From: Xanthocytophaga agilis
GTDB taxonomy: Bacteria; Bacteroidota; Bacteroidia; Cytophagales; 172606-1
Reading direction: 5' to 3'
DNA: 64,000 nucleotides
Assembly (NCBI RefSeq): GCF_030068605.1
Contig: NZ_JASJOU010000011.1
Coordinates: 248,001-312,000, forward strand
In this document: positions 43,002-52,173 of the stretch, in pieces
Position numbering within the stretch: position 1 is the first letter of the stretch
Layout: every line of letters starts with the position of its first letter
Notes under the pieces: model-generated
Seen by the model: the letters and a program-made list of their open reading frames with translations, nothing else
Told to the model about the DNA's origin: nothing
Databases searched by the model: none
Translations under genes and position numbers: made by a program

Positions 43002-45992
43002 ATGCAGAAAAATGTACTCTTTTTTACTTGTTTGATGCTTATTCTCGGTATAAATACTACTTTGATGGCTCAGACAAGAGCAGTAACTGGCAAAGTTATT
43101 GCTGATGACGGAAGTGCTCTTCCAGGCTTAAATGTGTTAGTAAAAGGCACAACTATTGGAACTACCACCAATGTAGAAGGACGGTATAGTATCAGTGTTC
43201 CTGAGAATTCTGTTTTGATTTTCAGCTTTGTAGGGATGAATACAAAGGAAGTTGTGGTAGGTAGTCAAAGTGTAATTGATGTTACAATGACTTCCGATGC
43301 AAAGGCATTGAGTGAAGTAGTGGTTACTGGGTATGGGGTTGCTCAGAAAGCAAAAGATTTGACTGGATCAGTCTCAACTGTAAAAGGAAGTACAATTGAG
43401 AACTTGCCTATGCAAACTTTTGATCGGGCATTGCAGGGGAGAGCTGCAGGTGTACAGATAACAGCAGCAAGTGGTGCACCTGGAGGTGCCATCAATGTTC
43501 GTATACGAGGTATTGGTTCAATTAATGCAGGTACAAGTCCATTGTACATTGTTGATGGTGTACAGGTTGCTGATGGATCTCTAGGTTCCCAGGCGTCTAC
43601 CAATGTGCTGGCCTCAATCAATCCTAATGATATAGAGTCAATAGAAGTGCTGAAAGATGCAGCTGCGAGTTCTATTTATGGTGCTCAGGCTGCAAATGGT
43701 GTTGTAGTTATCACAACAAAGAAGGGAAAAGAAGGAAAGACTATATTTTCTTTATCGGCCCAACATGGTAAGGTTGAACCGATTGGAGTTTATGATGTTT
43801 TAACAGCATCTGAATTTGCGACATTGAAAATCGAATCATACGTTAATCGGGCGGTCAGGACAGGGACTGATGTAGCAAAGGCAAGAACAGACGCTATTGC
43901 TGCCTATGGGGACCCTGCGACAGTACAGAACACTGATTGGCAGGATGCCGTTTACAGAACTGCACGTATACGCTCATACGATTTATCTGCAAAAGGAGGT
44001 AACGATAAAACACGGTTTTATGTATCCGGATCCTATAACTTTCAGGAAGGACAAATCATAAAGTCTGATTTTAAACGGGGAACGTTCAGACTTAACTTAG
44101 AGCATAAAGCTAATGATAAACTATCGTTTGAAGCAAAAATAAACTTGGCCTCTACTGTTCAGAATGGTGCTATTGCAGATGGTGCATTTATTAATAGCCC
44201 ATTTTTTGCTGCTGCACTTATTCTTCCTAACCAGCCAATCTATAATGAAGATGGTACTTTGCGTAGACCAACCGGCACATTCAGTTATAATCCAGTGCAA
44301 AATGCCTTGTACGAAACTCGTTTAACGAAGACAAAGCAAACTGTAAGTAGTTTTGCTGCAGTTTATCAGATATTACCAGGTTTAAATTTCCGGTCTTTCT
44401 ATGGTATAGATTATGCTGTTAATAATGATGAAAACTTCCGTAGTCCTTTATCTCCAAATTTCTCGTCTACCAATGGTTCCGGAAGTAATACAAACCGTAG
44501 CACATTAAACTGGAATACAAACCAAACGTTAAACTGGGCACACACATTTAAAGATGTTCATAATGTAAGCGGTGTTGTTGGTGCAGAATTCAGACAAGAA
44601 ATCAGAGAAAGCTTCACAGCCGCTGGTAATCAATTTCCTGCAAACGGGTTATTTACTACATTGGCAGCAGCAGCTACTCCAACTTCAGCAACAGCTACTT
44701 ATACCACATGGAAGATTGGGAGCTTCTTTGGACAGGCTAAGTATGATTACAAAGACAAATACTTATTTACCGCTACTGTAAGATATGATGGATCTTCCAA
44801 ATTTGGTAAGAATAAAAGATGGGGATTATTCTATGCCGGATCTGCTGGCTGGAGACTGTCAGGTGAAGAGTTCTTAAAAGATGTCACATTTATAGATGAT
44901 TTAAAAATTAGGGCTAGTTATGGAACAAGTGGTAATTCTCAGATCGATAACTTTGCATCAAGAGCTCTTTATGGATTGGGTGGCCAATATTTGAGTTCTC
45001 CAGGGATTCGTCCAAGCCAACTTGGAAACGATGATCTAACTTGGGAAGAAGCAAAAACTGTAGATCTTGGCCTGGATTATTCTTTCTTCAATGGACGTGT
45101 TTATGGCTCTTTTGACGTTTACAGAAAACGTAATGAAAAGCTTTTACTGCAAAAGCAACTTCCAGGAGATAGTGGATTTGAATCTATTATGCAAAATGTT
45201 GGTGTAGTTCAGAATGATGGCCTTGAAATTCAGATTGGAACTGTTAATATAAATTACAATGGTTTCAAATGGGCTACTGATTTTAATATCAGCTTTCAGC
45301 GAAATAAAATTGTTGAATTAAATGATGGGTTAAAAAATATTGGTACTTCCTATTGGGTAGGGCAACCTGTTCTTATTAACTGGTTACCAACTTATGCAGG
45401 TGTTAACCCTGCCGATGGACGTGCTATGTGGTTGGATACATTAGGGAATATTACATATAATCCTGTAGCTCGTGATTCTAGAATACAAGGAAGTCCCATT
45501 CCTAAATCATTTGGTGGTTTGTCCAATACATTTTCCTATAAAGGCATCACATTAGAAATATTCTTCCAAGGTCAGTTTGGTAATAAGGCATTGAATAATA
45601 ACGGATTCTTTCTGGAAAACTCTGCCAGTGGTGGTTGGAACAACATAAGTTCTCAATTAGAGAGATGGCAAAGCCCTGGAGATATTACCAGTGTACCTCG
45701 TCCTTATGAAGGTGGAACAGAACCAGGCAGTGCTAACTATGCTGGTATTTTCTCCAGTAAACATATCGAAGATGCTTCTTACATTCGTTTAAAACAACTT
45801 ACTGTAAGTTATGATTTTCCGGTTGGGTTAATTTCGAAAGTCAGGTTGAGTAAAGTTCGGCTATTTGTGCAAGGTTTAAACCTGGTGACCTGGACAAAAT
45901 ATAAAGGTCTAGACCCTGAATTAGTCACAACAGAATTGGGAAGATATCCTCAACCTCGCCAATATACTGCAGGCTTACAAGTTGAATTTTAA
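43002..45992 (+). CDS. SusC/RagA TonB-linked outer-membrane receptor without STN domain
   Basis: 996 residues. Signal peptide ending TLMAQ; carboxypeptidase-like beta domain at about 27-105 (TGKVIADDGSALPGLNVLVK), then SEVVVTGYGVAQKAKDLTGS, plug with LYIVDGVQ and VLKDAAASSIYGAQAANG, and the barrel. It begins directly with the beta domain and has no STN domain, in keeping with the absence of sigma and FecR genes here. The partner SusD starts 19 bases after its stop. The ligand is unknown. Confidence 0.95.
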   Translation: MQKNVLFFTCLMLILGINTTLMAQTRAVTGKVIADDGSALPGLNVLVKGTTIGTTTNVEGRYSISVPENSVLIFSFVGMNTKEVVVGSQSVIDVTMTSDAKALSEVVVTGYGVAQKAKDLTGSVSTVKGSTIENLPMQTFDRALQGRAAGVQITAASGAPGGAINVRIRGIGSINAGTSPLYIVDGVQVADGSLGSQASTNVLASINPNDIESIEVLKDAAASSIYGAQAANGVVVITTKKGKEGKTIFSLSAQHGKVEPIGVYDVLTASEFATLKIESYVNRAVRTGTDVAKARTDAIAAYGDPATVQNTDWQDAVYRTARIRSYDLSAKGGNDKTRFYVSGSYNFQEGQIIKSDFKRGTFRLNLEHKANDKLSFEAKINLASTVQNGAIADGAFINSPFFAAALILPNQPIYNEDGTLRRPTGTFSYNPVQNALYETRLTKTKQTVSSFAAVYQILPGLNFRSFYGIDYAVNNDENFRSPLSPNFSSTNGSGSNTNRSTLNWNTNQTLNWAHTFKDVHNVSGVVGAEFRQEIRESFTAAGNQFPANGLFTTLAAAATPTSATATYTTWKIGSFFGQAKYDYKDKYLFTATVRYDGSSKFGKNKRWGLFYAGSAGWRLSGEEFLKDVTFIDDLKIRASYGTSGNSQIDNFASRALYGLGGQYLSSPGIRPSQLGNDDLTWEEAKTVDLGLDYSFFNGRVYGSFDVYRKRNEKLLLQKQLPGDSGFESIMQNVGVVQNDGLEIQIGTVNINYNGFKWATDFNISFQRNKIVELNDGLKNIGTSYWVGQPVLINWLPTYAGVNPADGRAMWLDTLGNITYNPVARDSRIQGSPIPKSFGGLSNTFSYKGITLEIFFQGQFGNKALNNNGFFLENSASGGWNNISSQLERWQSPGDITSVPRPYEGGTEPGSANYAGIFSSKHIEDASYIRLKQLTVSYDFPVGLISKVRLSKVRLFVQGLNLVTWTKYKGLDPELVTTELGRYPQPRQYTAGLQVEF

Positions 45993-46011
45993 TTCAAAAT
46001 TACTTACTGAT

Positions 46012-47424
46012 ATGCTTATTCATAAACAAAATATATTCGTTATTTTTCTAATAGGGCTAATATTATTCTCTACCTCTTGTGGAGATTCGTTAGATACAGA
46101 GCCTAAACAATCTATTAGTTCTTCTCTTGCTCTCAATGATATAGAGGGTGCCAGATCATTATTAAATTCTGTTTATGATCGGCTACAGCCTTCTGCATAC
46201 TATGGAAGAGATCAAATGTTACAGCCTGAAATTATGGCAGATAATATGCGACTTACAAACTCTAATTCCAACCGGTATGTGGGAGAGCGGCAAAATTCAC
46301 CAGGTTCTCATATGAACAGATGGATCAATAGTTATGCTGCTATCAATGAAGCCAATTCTATCATAACTAATATAGATAATATATCTGCTTCTGCAACTGA
46401 TAAGGCTCAACTAAAAGCTGAATCTCTCTTCTTAAGAGGTCTTCTTTATTTTGACCTAGCAAGAATATATGCATATGAGCCAACTAAAGTTGTTAATGGA
46501 TGGAATAATGGTGTTATAATTAGATTGACTCCAACTCTTACGATTACAGATTCTGATTTAAGAGCTCGTTCAACTGTAGAAGAGGTCTATTTGCAAATAG
46601 AAAAAGATTTGAAGGATGCGATTGATCTTTTTCCTGCAGTTACATCAACAACTTCCAGATATCGCGCAAATAAAACAGCTGCACAAGCATTGTTAGCACG
46701 AGTATATTTGTATTGGGAAAAGTATACCAGTGCAATCCAGTATGCTACCGATGCATTAGCTTCTCCTATTGCTTCATTAGTTCCAGGTACAGGTTTTGCC
46801 AATGCATTTCAAACTGCACCTAATCCTGAATCAATGTTTGAGTTAAGTTATGTACAAGCAACAGAAAATCTTTCTGCAAATGATTCACCTCAATCTTTAA
46901 CTAATAATAACTTGGTTGGAGCTTGGGGAGATGCAGTTCCAACAGATGAAGTCTATAACCTGTATGAGGATGCTGATTATAGAAAAACTTTATTTAAAGA
47001 AGCTACTAAAGGCTCTGAATCTGTCTTCTACTTACAGAAATATACAGGAGCAAGAGGAGCCTGGACTGATAATATTCCAGTGATTCGTTATGCGGAGGTT
47101 CTACTGATTCGCGCAGAAGCATATGCTGAGACTGAACAACTTGAATTAGCATTAAAAGATCTGAATACTATACGAGAAAGAAGTGGTGCTTCTTTAATTG
47201 TTTCAGATTCGAAAGAAGGTGTCGTAGATGCAATTTTGACTGAAAGAAGACTAGAACTTTTATTTGAAGGCCATCGCTGGTTCGATTTAAAGCGGAAAGG
47301 GCGTGATATTACTAAAGCCGGCCTATCTGCAGTTGTTCCATATGATGACTATCGCATCTTGGGACCTATACCTACTGGTCAGGTTACATTTAATAATAAA
47401 CTAAAACAAAACCCTGGTTATTAA
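46012..47424 (+). CDS. SusD/RagB surface lipoprotein
   Basis: 470 residues from the ATG at 46012, which gives a lipoprotein signal (IFVIFLIGLILFSTSC, Cys near 23); the upstream start at 45982 overlaps susC. GDSLDTEPKQSISSSLALND opens the mature part, LKAESLFLRGLLYFDLARIY is the conserved helix, and ERRLELLFEGHRWFDLKRKG the C-terminal motif. It is the shortest of the three SusD proteins in the window. A hairpin at 47441-47479 separates it from the next gene. Confidence 0.94.
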   Translation: MLIHKQNIFVIFLIGLILFSTSCGDSLDTEPKQSISSSLALNDIEGARSLLNSVYDRLQPSAYYGRDQMLQPEIMADNMRLTNSNSNRYVGERQNSPGSHMNRWINSYAAINEANSIITNIDNISASATDKAQLKAESLFLRGLLYFDLARIYAYEPTKVVNGWNNGVIIRLTPTLTITDSDLRARSTVEEVYLQIEKDLKDAIDLFPAVTSTTSRYRANKTAAQALLARVYLYWEKYTSAIQYATDALASPIASLVPGTGFANAFQTAPNPESMFELSYVQATENLSANDSPQSLTNNNLVGAWGDAVPTDEVYNLYEDADYRKTLFKEATKGSESVFYLQKYTGARGAWTDNIPVIRYAEVLLIRAEAYAETEQLELALKDLNTIRERSGASLIVSDSKEGVVDAILTERRLELLFEGHRWFDLKRKGRDITKAGLSAVVPYDDYRILGPIPTGQVTFNNKLKQNPGY

Positions 47425-47440
47425 TTAAACAAGAGAGCTG

Positions 47441-47479
47441 GTTCACCTTATAGGTGTGTATTCAAATAATAAGGTGAAC
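47441..47479 (+). terminator. Hairpin between SusD and the following lipoprotein gene
   Basis: GTTCACCTTAT (47441-47451) pairs with ATAAGGTGAAC (47469-47479), an 11-bp perfect stem with a 17-base loop. It begins 17 bases after the susD stop. There is no T run after it, so it is more likely an mRNA-stabilising 3' structure or a partial terminator than a full stop. Confidence 0.45.
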
Positions 47480-47518
47480 TATATGGAATATAAATAAACG
47501 AACTTAGATTTCTCAATC

Positions 47519-48031
47519 ATGAAAATTAACTATATAGCCATAGTATTACTTGCAGTAAGCAGTATCTTAATGAGCTCCTGTATGGAAGAGGAAGACTTTC
47601 ACTACACTGATCCTACTTTAGTTGAATTTAAAAATGATAGATTCGGATTGACCGCTCAGCCTGCAAATAACACTGCAAATACATTTAATTCCAGAACTGT
47701 AAAACAGGGATTGGTTCGGGATAGTATATTAGTCCAACTTGTAGGGCCTCAAAAATCTGTTGAGACAGAAATTAATTATGTGGTGGATGGACCTAATTCT
47801 AGTAATGCAGTTACAACTGCTGAAGAAGGTATAAATTTTAACTTTGAAACTACAAAAGGAAAGGTAATTATACCTGCAAATAGTAGCTTTGGATACATTA
47901 AACTAAGTTTACTATCTGGAATTGCAGAAGGAGAGACACAAACAAAGAGAATTGTCTTCACTTTGATGGGCAATGAAGATATAGGACCCAGCCAGAATTA
48001 TAAAATTTTTACTTACACTATTACAAGATAA
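47519..48031 (+). CDS. SusE/F-like surface lipoprotein, unknown ligand
   Basis: 170 residues with a lipoprotein signal (LLAVSSILMSSC, Cys21) followed by acidic residues (MEEED), which in this phylum favours export to the cell surface. The rest is beta-rich: SILVQLVGPQKSVETEINYV and GKVIIPANSSFGYIKLSLLS look like Ig-type strands. It is placed after susC/susD as accessory ligand-binding proteins usually are; I cannot name a domain family with certainty. The operon ends with the terminator at 48085-48110. Confidence 0.7.
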   Translation: MKINYIAIVLLAVSSILMSSCMEEEDFHYTDPTLVEFKNDRFGLTAQPANNTANTFNSRTVKQGLVRDSILVQLVGPQKSVETEINYVVDGPNSSNAVTTAEEGINFNFETTKGKVIIPANSSFGYIKLSLLSGIAEGETQTKRIVFTLMGNEDIGPSQNYKIFTYTITR

Positions 48032-48084
48032 TTGTAGTGTGGTCTATTTATTGGTTAGTAAAAATTCTTGATATTCACTTTGAG

Positions 48085-48110
48085 AATGCCTGGCTTGATA
48101 GTCAGGCATT
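48085..48110 (+). terminator. Terminator of the third SusC/SusD operon
   Basis: AATGCCTG (48085-48092) pairs with CAGGCATT (48103-48110), 10-base loop, followed by TTTT. It is 53 bases after the stop of the lipoprotein gene. Confidence 0.8.
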
Positions 48111-48314
48111 TTTTATATACAATCGATTGTATCAGGTTTATACAAAACTGAATAGTTTATCACTTGTTTTTCTTATAAATATTTTTCAATAGAGAATTTT
48201 TGTATTTGTAGGGTTACTATTCTTTACTATTTACATAAAGCTACATAAGTAAATTATTTGCAAGCTGTTCATTATGAGTATTATATAATAGTTATAACTT
48301 AACTCTGATAAAAG

Positions 48315-48920
48315 ATGCAAAAAGTCATACTACCTTTCCCGATCAATGAGAGCAAACTCGCTAGTGGCAGTATTGAGTATGTTGATTTTGGTTCAAAGAC
48401 CTTTAAAGTTTGCATTCCACCTAAGGCAAGAATAGGCCAGCAGTTAAGGCTGAGAAATTTTGCAGGAAACATTGATAAGAGTTTCGGAGATCAGGACGTA
48501 ATACTGATTTTACAAAGAGAAACTCATGTATTTACTTCTTTACAAAGGGATATACTTATTGAACTTCCTATTGATACTGCTAACCTTAGCAGAAGTACTA
48601 TCACAAGAGTTCATTTACTGGATAAAGAGTACGATGTAAAAGTTCCAGTTTCGGCCAGAGATGGACAGACATTGCGTATGAAGGGATTAGCAGAAAGATT
48701 TAACGGTGGATATCCGGGAGATGTTTTACTAAAGATATTAGAACGACCCAAATTTTATAAAGGTAACTGGCATACTATCATCGGAAATTTTGTGGGATTT
48801 GGTATGCCGCTGACAGGTTCTAAATTCAGCATTACTTTTAAGCTCCCCTGGCTATTTGAGGTCTCCAATGAATGGCATTTCAGATCTTCAGACACCCATT
48901 TTCATGGACACTATTATTAA
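48315..48920 (+). CDS. Standalone DnaJ C-terminal (substrate-binding) domain protein
   Basis: 201 residues. It carries the two beta-sandwich units of the DnaJ/CbpA C-terminal region: residues about 18-75 (TFKVCIPPKARIGQQLRLRN) and about 80-145 (DILIELPIDTANLS, then SARDGQTLRMKGLA and GGYPGDVLLKIL). There is no J domain with an HPD motif, no Gly/Phe linker and no zinc finger, and the ORF upstream is closed, so it is not simply a truncated gene start. The last 55 residues are unlike DnaJ. It could bind unfolded proteins without DnaK, or be a decoy or regulator. The neighbours give no hint. Confidence 0.75.
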   Translation: MQKVILPFPINESKLASGSIEYVDFGSKTFKVCIPPKARIGQQLRLRNFAGNIDKSFGDQDVILILQRETHVFTSLQRDILIELPIDTANLSRSTITRVHLLDKEYDVKVPVSARDGQTLRMKGLAERFNGGYPGDVLLKILERPKFYKGNWHTIIGNFVGFGMPLTGSKFSITFKLPWLFEVSNEWHFRSSDTHFHGHYY

Positions 48921-49415
48921 AATATCAATGTATACTATAATTGTTTGATGATTATGCAGGTAATATAAAAAAAGTATGTTTACTAATGTTTGTTAAACAT
49001 ATTAATTTATGTGCTGGCTTATACCGTCTATTGCTGCCATTCGCACTTTTAGAAAAGATTAATAATTTTTTGAGTGCCTATACCACAGGTATACTGTTTG
49101 GTACTTGGCAATCTGCTTACTATAAAAATTGTACAAAAAAGTGGTCTAATAGAATTTTGTAACCCAGAGCTTTAAGGTTTGAAAAATTTAAAGTCGTAAG
49201 TTAAATGGATTATACTTTCTTTTTTGTATAACATTCAGCGAAAACCCCAAGTCACTCTCTGTAAAAAAAAATAGTATGCCTGATACAATCCATATCAGGG
49301 TGTTATTCCGTATGTATAATTGATTATAGGAATAACAAAGTCACTACTATGTCTTTTTTATCTCTCGTACTTAACATACTTAGCCTAATAATCAAACCAT
49401 AAAATCTGAATTTAG
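48921..49415. other. Gene-free region with two tandem hairpins
   Basis: 495 bases. A frame at 48941-49162 could code for 73 residues but looks random and has no start signal. The only clear structures are two adjacent inverted repeats at 49279-49299 and 49301-49337. Confidence 0.5.
49279..49337 (+). repeat. Two tandem inverted repeats upstream of the OpgC-like gene
   Basis: CCTGATA (49279-49285) pairs with TATCAGG (49293-49299), 7-base loop; directly after it TGTTATTCC (49301-49309) pairs with GGAATAACA (49329-49337), 19-base spacer. They lie 79 bases before the start at 49416, so they could be a leader structure, a protein-binding site or the end of the DnaJ-like transcript. Confidence 0.45.
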
Positions 49416-50501
49416 ATGAGCCGTATTGTCCAGCTGGATGGCCTCCGTGGCCTTTTTATCATTCTTATTACTATTAATCATGTTAATACACCTCTAACTG
49501 AGTTTACTTATCAGCCTCTGGGATATGTCTCTGCAGCTGAAGGTTTTGTCTTTCTATCTGGTTTGGTAGCAGGATTGGTTTATTACAAGAGGCTAGCCCG
49601 AACCGGACTAAGAAAGGTTGTTGTCGGAGCTATTCAGCGGGCGCGAACCATTTATATTTATCATCTCATCTCACTTTTTATTGTTTGTGCTGTAGGTTAT
49701 TACTCTATTATTCACTATCACTATTGGACAGAAGTGCTAACCCGTTTTTTTCAAACCCCTGTCCAGTCACTTGTCCTAAGCCTGTTTTTACTTTATCAGC
49801 CTGATTTTTTAGATATTCTGCCGTTATACTGTCTATTGCTACTTTCTCTTCCTTTTCTGATGTACCAGTTCCGCAAAGGGAATAGTCGCTGGGTATTAGC
49901 AGTTAGCATAGGTATCTGGGGAATGAGCCAGTTGGGACTTGGGCTTAGCTATAAGGCCACCAAACTACTTGCAAGCTATCTGCCTGGTGCGGAATTGAGT
50001 TATATGGATATTTTTGCCTGGCAGATCCTGTTTGTAGCAGGTGTATATCTGGCATATAGAAGAGCCAGTGGCAATGAATTGCGTGTCCCTTCCTATATGA
50101 TATGGCCGGCAATTGCTATCATCACTGTATTAACTTTGAATAGATTTAATGTACTGGGTAAAACTGAAGATATGTGGTGGAATTTAATTGACAAGCATCG
50201 CCTAGGTCCCTTGCGCCTGATTAATTTTGGGGCATTGGTAATTGTCATCGATTTTTTAATGCGATCCTACAGGGGATTATTTGCCCAATCCTGGCTGGTA
50301 ATACTAGGTAAACATTCTTTACAGGTATTTTCGCTTCATATTGTTTTAATATTTTTATTATTACCTATGGTCGCTTATTATAGTGATAATAACTCAATAG
50401 CCTTATTAGCATTGGTTGGATTTATTCTGGTATGTTTATACCTATTGGCATGGGTACGGGAGAGAAAAAAACATGTGCAAAAAGTAGCAGTACTGGCATA
50501 G
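49416..50501 (+). CDS. OpgC-like membrane acyltransferase
   Basis: 361 residues, about ten transmembrane helices. The N-terminus VQLDGLRGLFIILITINHVN with an Arg-Gly pair and the His after helix 1, and FVFLSGLVAGLVYYKR before helix 2, fit the OpgC branch of the acyltransferase-3 superfamily. OpgC adds succinyl groups to periplasmic glucans; here no glucan synthesis gene is near, so the acceptor may be another envelope glycan. It is a single-gene transcript with hairpins upstream at 49279-49337. Confidence 0.87.
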   Translation: MSRIVQLDGLRGLFIILITINHVNTPLTEFTYQPLGYVSAAEGFVFLSGLVAGLVYYKRLARTGLRKVVVGAIQRARTIYIYHLISLFIVCAVGYYSIIHYHYWTEVLTRFFQTPVQSLVLSLFLLYQPDFLDILPLYCLLLLSLPFLMYQFRKGNSRWVLAVSIGIWGMSQLGLGLSYKATKLLASYLPGAELSYMDIFAWQILFVAGVYLAYRRASGNELRVPSYMIWPAIAIITVLTLNRFNVLGKTEDMWWNLIDKHRLGPLRLINFGALVIVIDFLMRSYRGLFAQSWLVILGKHSLQVFSLHIVLIFLLLPMVAYYSDNNSIALLALVGFILVCLYLLAWVRERKKHVQKVAVLA

Positions 50502-50575
50502 CTAGCCAAATTTCGGACCTGTAGAGCCGTGCCTGAAAAATAAAAAATATAAGTAGAATATCTCCTCTGAAATTT

Positions 50576-50643
50576 TGACAACTCTACTGACATAGGGTTG
50601 TCACTGGGGTGTAGTTTCTTTGTAAGGTAAACTAAATGACAAC
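50576..50643 (+). repeat. Three TGACAAC boxes upstream of the DinB-family gene
   Basis: TGACAAC occurs at 50576-50582 and 50637-50643, and its reverse complement GTTGTCA at 50597-50603. The first and the inverted copy form a dyad with a 14-base spacer. The last copy is 12 bases before the ATG at 50656. They may be binding sites of a regulator of that gene. Confidence 0.35.
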
Positions 50644-50655
50644 ATTTAAACCCTT

Positions 50656-51183
50656 ATGACTATGGCTACTACCAACATTCAGACCCAGGAAGCAGATCTG
50701 TCAACACTTGTAATTACAGCTGAAGAGCTATTGAATCACTGGCAAGGACATCGCCGGGTTACCCGCCGGGTAATAGAAGCATTTCCGGAAGATAAGTTAT
50801 TTACGTATTCTATTGGCGGTATGCGCCCTTTCTCTGAACTGGTTATGGAGATGATTCATATTGCTGGTCCAGGAGTAAAAGGTGTGGCAACCGGAGAATG
50901 GAAGTCATTTGGAGAAGAAGACGAGTTTACAGGTGCTGCGCCTCAAACCAAAACAGAACTTTTGGCTCTTTGGGATAAAGTGACTGCCGTAATTGATTCT
51001 GTATGGCCTCAGATCCCGTTACATCGCTTTCATGAAGTAGAGGCAGCTTTTGGACAATATGAGGACTCTCTTTACTCAAGTGTTCTTTACTTTATCGACA
51101 ATGAAATTCATCACAGAGGACAGGGATATGTATATCTGCGTTCACTGGGAATAACTCCTCCGGCTTTTTATGACAGAAGCTAA
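50656..51183 (+). CDS. DinB family protein
   Basis: 175 residues of the four-helix DinB/YfiT bundle. The three metal ligands expected are visible as His in MEMIHIAGPG and as the pair in DNEIHHRGQGYVYLRSLG, the C-terminal hallmark. NHWQGHRRVTRRVIEAFPED opens the first helix. Family members are thiol transferases or metal-dependent hydrolases, often related to stress or drug detoxification; the substrate is unknown. The start at 50656 follows a set of TGACAAC boxes. A terminator is shared with the convergent cheR gene. Confidence 0.88.
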   Translation: MTMATTNIQTQEADLSTLVITAEELLNHWQGHRRVTRRVIEAFPEDKLFTYSIGGMRPFSELVMEMIHIAGPGVKGVATGEWKSFGEEDEFTGAAPQTKTELLALWDKVTAVIDSVWPQIPLHRFHEVEAAFGQYEDSLYSSVLYFIDNEIHHRGQGYVYLRSLGITPPAFYDRS

Positions 51184-51191
51184 GTAAAAAA

Positions 51192-51249
51192 TTCTCCATA
51201 CAACATTCTCCGGTTACCCTATAGGGACTGGAGAATGTTGTATGGAGAG
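51192..51249. terminator. Long bidirectional hairpin between DinB and CheR genes
   Basis: CTCCATACAACATTCTCC (51194-51211) pairs with its exact complement at 51230-51247. The stem extends outward with T-A and T-G pairs to 51192/51249 and inward with four pairs, two of them G-T. It starts nine bases after the DinB stop and ends 18 bases before the CheR stop, so it serves both convergent genes. Confidence 0.8.
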
Positions 51250-51266
51250 ATAATAGAACAATTTGA

Positions 51267-52112
51267 CTATACTGTTACTTTCTGGAAAATAGTAGGGCGG
51301 ATCTGTTTCAATGGGACATCCATATTTGTTATAGATTCAGAGTGCCCCAGGAAGAAAAAACCTCCTGGTCTTAACTGCGTACACAAACGATTGAGTACCT
51401 GTTCCTGGGTAGCTTTATCAAAATAGATGATAACATTCCTGCAAAATATAATATCAAAGACCGGCAACGAATTGAAATCATCTTCCATAAAATTCAAGCG
51501 ATCAAACTGAACTTTAGACCGTAAAGATGGAGCAACCCTCACAGTTCTATTAGTTGTATCCTTGCTTTTAAGAAGGTATTTCTGGCGAAGTAATAATGGA
51601 ATAGGTGCAATTTTATCCTCTGTATACACCGCAGTGACGGCCTTTTGCAATACCTGTGTGGAAATATCTGTTCCATGAATATGAAAAGAAATAGGCGTGT
51701 GAGTACATGAATACTCACTTAATACCATTGCCAGTGTATATACTTCTTCTCCACTAGAACAACCTGCACTCCATACCCGTAAGGGATATGTACGATAATG
51801 CTTGTCTATAGAAGGTAATAATTGGGATTGGAGGAACGAAAAATGATTGGGCTCCCGAAAGAAATCTGTTTTATTGGTTGTGACCTGATCAATCATATGC
51901 ACTAATTCTTGTTGCTTCCCCTGATCGCTGAAGATATAGTCACAATATTCCTTAAAAGATCCCATTTGTAAAGTGCTTAATCTTTTCTGTAAGCGACTTT
52001 CAAGCATTGTTTTTTTTATGGGAGATAACTTAATACCAACACGTTCATAAATAAATGCTGATAATCTGTTAAAGTCTGCATTGGTTAACTTTAGAGTATG
52101 GGTAAGTATCAT
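51267..52112 (-). CDS. cheR: CheR-type protein-glutamate methyltransferase
   Basis: 281 residues from the ATG at 52112; an in-frame start at 52181 would lie within the hairpin that follows the chemoreceptor gene. The small helical N-terminal domain spans about 1-75 (NADFNRLSAFIYERVGI). TTNKTDFFREPNHFSFL and VWSAGCSSGEEVYTLAM are the SAM-binding motifs, and IIFCRNVIIYFDKATQEQVL the catalytic strand. It methylates glutamates on chemoreceptors; the receptor encoded just upstream is the obvious substrate. No CheA, CheW, CheB or CheY gene is in the window. Confidence 0.93.
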   Translation of the reverse strand: MILTHTLKLTNADFNRLSAFIYERVGIKLSPIKKTMLESRLQKRLSTLQMGSFKEYCDYIFSDQGKQQELVHMIDQVTTNKTDFFREPNHFSFLQSQLLPSIDKHYRTYPLRVWSAGCSSGEEVYTLAMVLSEYSCTHTPISFHIHGTDISTQVLQKAVTAVYTEDKIAPIPLLLRQKYLLKSKDTTNRTVRVAPSLRSKVQFDRLNFMEDDFNSLPVFDIIFCRNVIIYFDKATQEQVLNRLCTQLRPGGFFFLGHSESITNMDVPLKQIRPTIFQKVTV

Positions 52113-52173
52113 GCTGGTTGTGAGTTTGAAAATGTAGCTGCTTAGTATAGTGGAATGATTATGACTATCTGAT

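Noticed and set aside
48941-49162. Frame of 73 codons between the DnaJ-like and OpgC-like genes
   Set aside because: No ribosome-binding signal, no family pattern and mixed composition; I treat it as noncoding.
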